A DNA stretch of 64,000 nucleotides, from assembly GCA_021787435.1 (NCBI GenBank), contig JAJYLY010000001.1:1-64000 (forward strand). The letters run 5' to 3'. The number at the start of each line of letters is the position of its first letter. Position 1 is the stretch's first letter. The position numbers were made by a program, and so were the translations under genes. The notes under the pieces were generated by a model. The model was not told the DNA's origin and made no database searches. It worked only from the letters and a program-made list of their open reading frames with translations. This stretch comes from Pseudomonadota bacterium. GTDB taxonomy: Bacteria; Pseudomonadota; Gammaproteobacteria; Burkholderiales; Gallionellaceae. Positions 63,401 to 64,000 of this stretch are shown here, piece after piece.

Positions 63401-63694
63401 ATGCAAATTCCCAATCGTGACGGCGACGGCTATCTCGTCGATATGAGTGACTGGACACCCGAAATCGGCCGCGCCATGGCAGACGCAGACGGCTTTGAAC
63501 TAAATGAAAAAAAGTGGGACCAGATCTTGAAGGCGCGCGAATATTACGAAGAGTTCGGCTCCGTGCCGCCGATACGCAAATTCAGCAAATACATTGAAGA
63601 AGACCAGAAGGATGTATTTGATCTGTGGATGACAGGCCCGATGAAGCCTATCACCAAATACGGCGGCATGCCCAAGCCTACCGGTTGCGTATGA
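63401..63694 (+). CDS. TusE/DsrC-like sulfur carrier with a single C-terminal cysteine
   Basis: 97 residues after a GAAAGG site. Family blocks: DGYLVDMSDWTPEIGRAMA, ELNEKKWDQILKAREYYEEF and PPIRKFSKY, ending KYGGMPKPTGCV. The penultimate Cys (C96) is present; the second Cys, 11 residues earlier in true DsrC, is Thr85. This is the TusE-like, single-cysteine form that carries a persulfide in sulfur relay. It could be the partner of the QmoAB-HdrCB and rhodanese proteins; that is inference. Confidence 0.9.
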   Translation: MQIPNRDGDGYLVDMSDWTPEIGRAMADADGFELNEKKWDQILKAREYYEEFGSVPPIRKFSKYIEEDQKDVFDLWMTGPMKPITKYGGMPKPTGCV

Positions 63695-63700
63695 TCAACG

Positions 63701-64000
63701 TTATGCTTGCGCGGCTTGGTGCCGCTCGAGCAAATTGTCGATAAAATCGCGCAGGAAGCCCTCCGTCTGCGCACCGTGAAAGCGACTCACCTCGATTCCA
63801 CGGCTGTATGCGATCACAGTTGGGAAACCCCGCACCTTGTGGCGCCCAGCGATTTTCATGTTTTCGTCGGCATCCACGATGCCCAGAATGAATTTTCCGT
63901 CATAGGCGATCACCATTTTGTGCAGCAGGGGGCCAAGCACACGGCATGGCGCACACCAGTCCGCGCTGATATCCAGCAGCACCGGGAGGTTGTGCGATGC
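63701..64000 (-). CDS. Thioredoxin-family protein (5' end outside window)
   Basis: The reading frame continues upstream past the window edge (SHNLPVLLD before the visible part). Active site WCAPC in ISADWCAPCRVLGP, then VDADENMKIAGRHKVRGFPTV with the cis-Pro and FRD-type C-terminal helix. Thioredoxin disulfide reductase; the visible 100 codons are the central and C-terminal parts. Convergent with the TusE/DsrC-like gene (6 bp apart). Confidence 0.93.
   Translation of the reverse strand, partial: ASHNLPVLLDISADWCAPCRVLGPLLHKMVIAYDGKFILGIVDADENMKIAGRHKVRGFPTVIAYSRGIEVSRFHGAQTEGFLRDFIDNLLERHQAAQA

Noticed and set aside
1..64000. rRNA, tRNA, integrase or transposase genes
   Set aside because: None of the reading frames or intergenic regions shows tRNA cloverleaf-like sequence, rRNA blocks or recombinase motifs on visual reading; a scan with dedicated models was not possible.

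Overview
The window looks like chromosome of a betaproteobacterium related to the Gallionellaceae/Sulfuricellaceae (Nitrosomonadales). That placement is inferred from protein style, the gene order of the envelope cluster, and a sulfur-oxidation gene set (SQR, QmoAB-HdrCB, TusE/DsrC-like, rhodanese). No database search was run. I see no rRNA, tRNA, CRISPR array, intact insertion sequence or prophage.

Layout. (1) 1-14.7 kb: type II secretion locus. A partial pseudopilin and gspG lie on the minus strand. Two exported proteins of unknown function follow on the plus strand, then gspL-M-N-D-E-F-C, a DUF3443-type lipoprotein and a DUF2844-type secreted protein. Two same-orientation copies of a ~115 bp palindromic repeat bracket the gspL-to-DUF2844 block. 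(2) 15-21.1 kb: recJ, a surface protein with a (PDPVQ)n array, a PerM/AI-2E family permease, a GGDEF-EAL protein and an HDOD protein. (3) 21.1-28.1 kb: a complete System I cytochrome c maturation operon, ccmABCDEFGHI, on the minus strand, including a 55-residue ccmD. It is divergent from fabI. (4) 29-45.2 kb: a phospholipase-D/cardiolipin-synthase-like lipoprotein, then the classical minus-strand translation and envelope series rpsB-tsf-pyrH-frr-uppS-cdsA-dxr-rseP-bamA-skp-lpxD-fabZ-lpxA-lpxB-rnhB. (5) 45.3-52.4 kb: the fatty-acid cluster yceD-rpmF-plsX-fabH-fabD-fabG, without acpP/fabF, ending in a small zinc-ribbon membrane protein; then maf, an RsmI-like methylase and dksA on the plus strand. 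(6) 52.5-64 kb: a sulfur and redox region. On the minus strand a phosphodiesterase gene leads into qmoA-qmoB-hdrC-hdrB-rhodanese-unknown. On the plus strand are a soluble NarX-like kinase with a cysteine cluster, its NarL-like regulator, sqr, a RutE-like nitroreductase and a single-cysteine TusE/DsrC-like protein. A 5'-truncated thioredoxin ends the window.

How it fits together. SQR would oxidise sulfide at the membrane, and rhodanese and TusE-like proteins could carry the resulting sulfane sulfur. QmoAB linked to soluble HdrCB, instead of a membrane QmoC, would move electrons between sulfur carriers, flavins and Fe-S clusters. The cysteine-bearing two-component system next to sqr, a direct-repeat operator in its promoter, an 18-bp perfect palindrome between the divergent transcripts and an IscR-type motif over the tusE/dsrC promoter all suggest redox or Fe-S dependent control. 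The complete ccm operon would supply the c-type cytochromes such a respiratory chain needs. The most interesting region is 52.5-64 kb; the bracketed secretion locus comes next.
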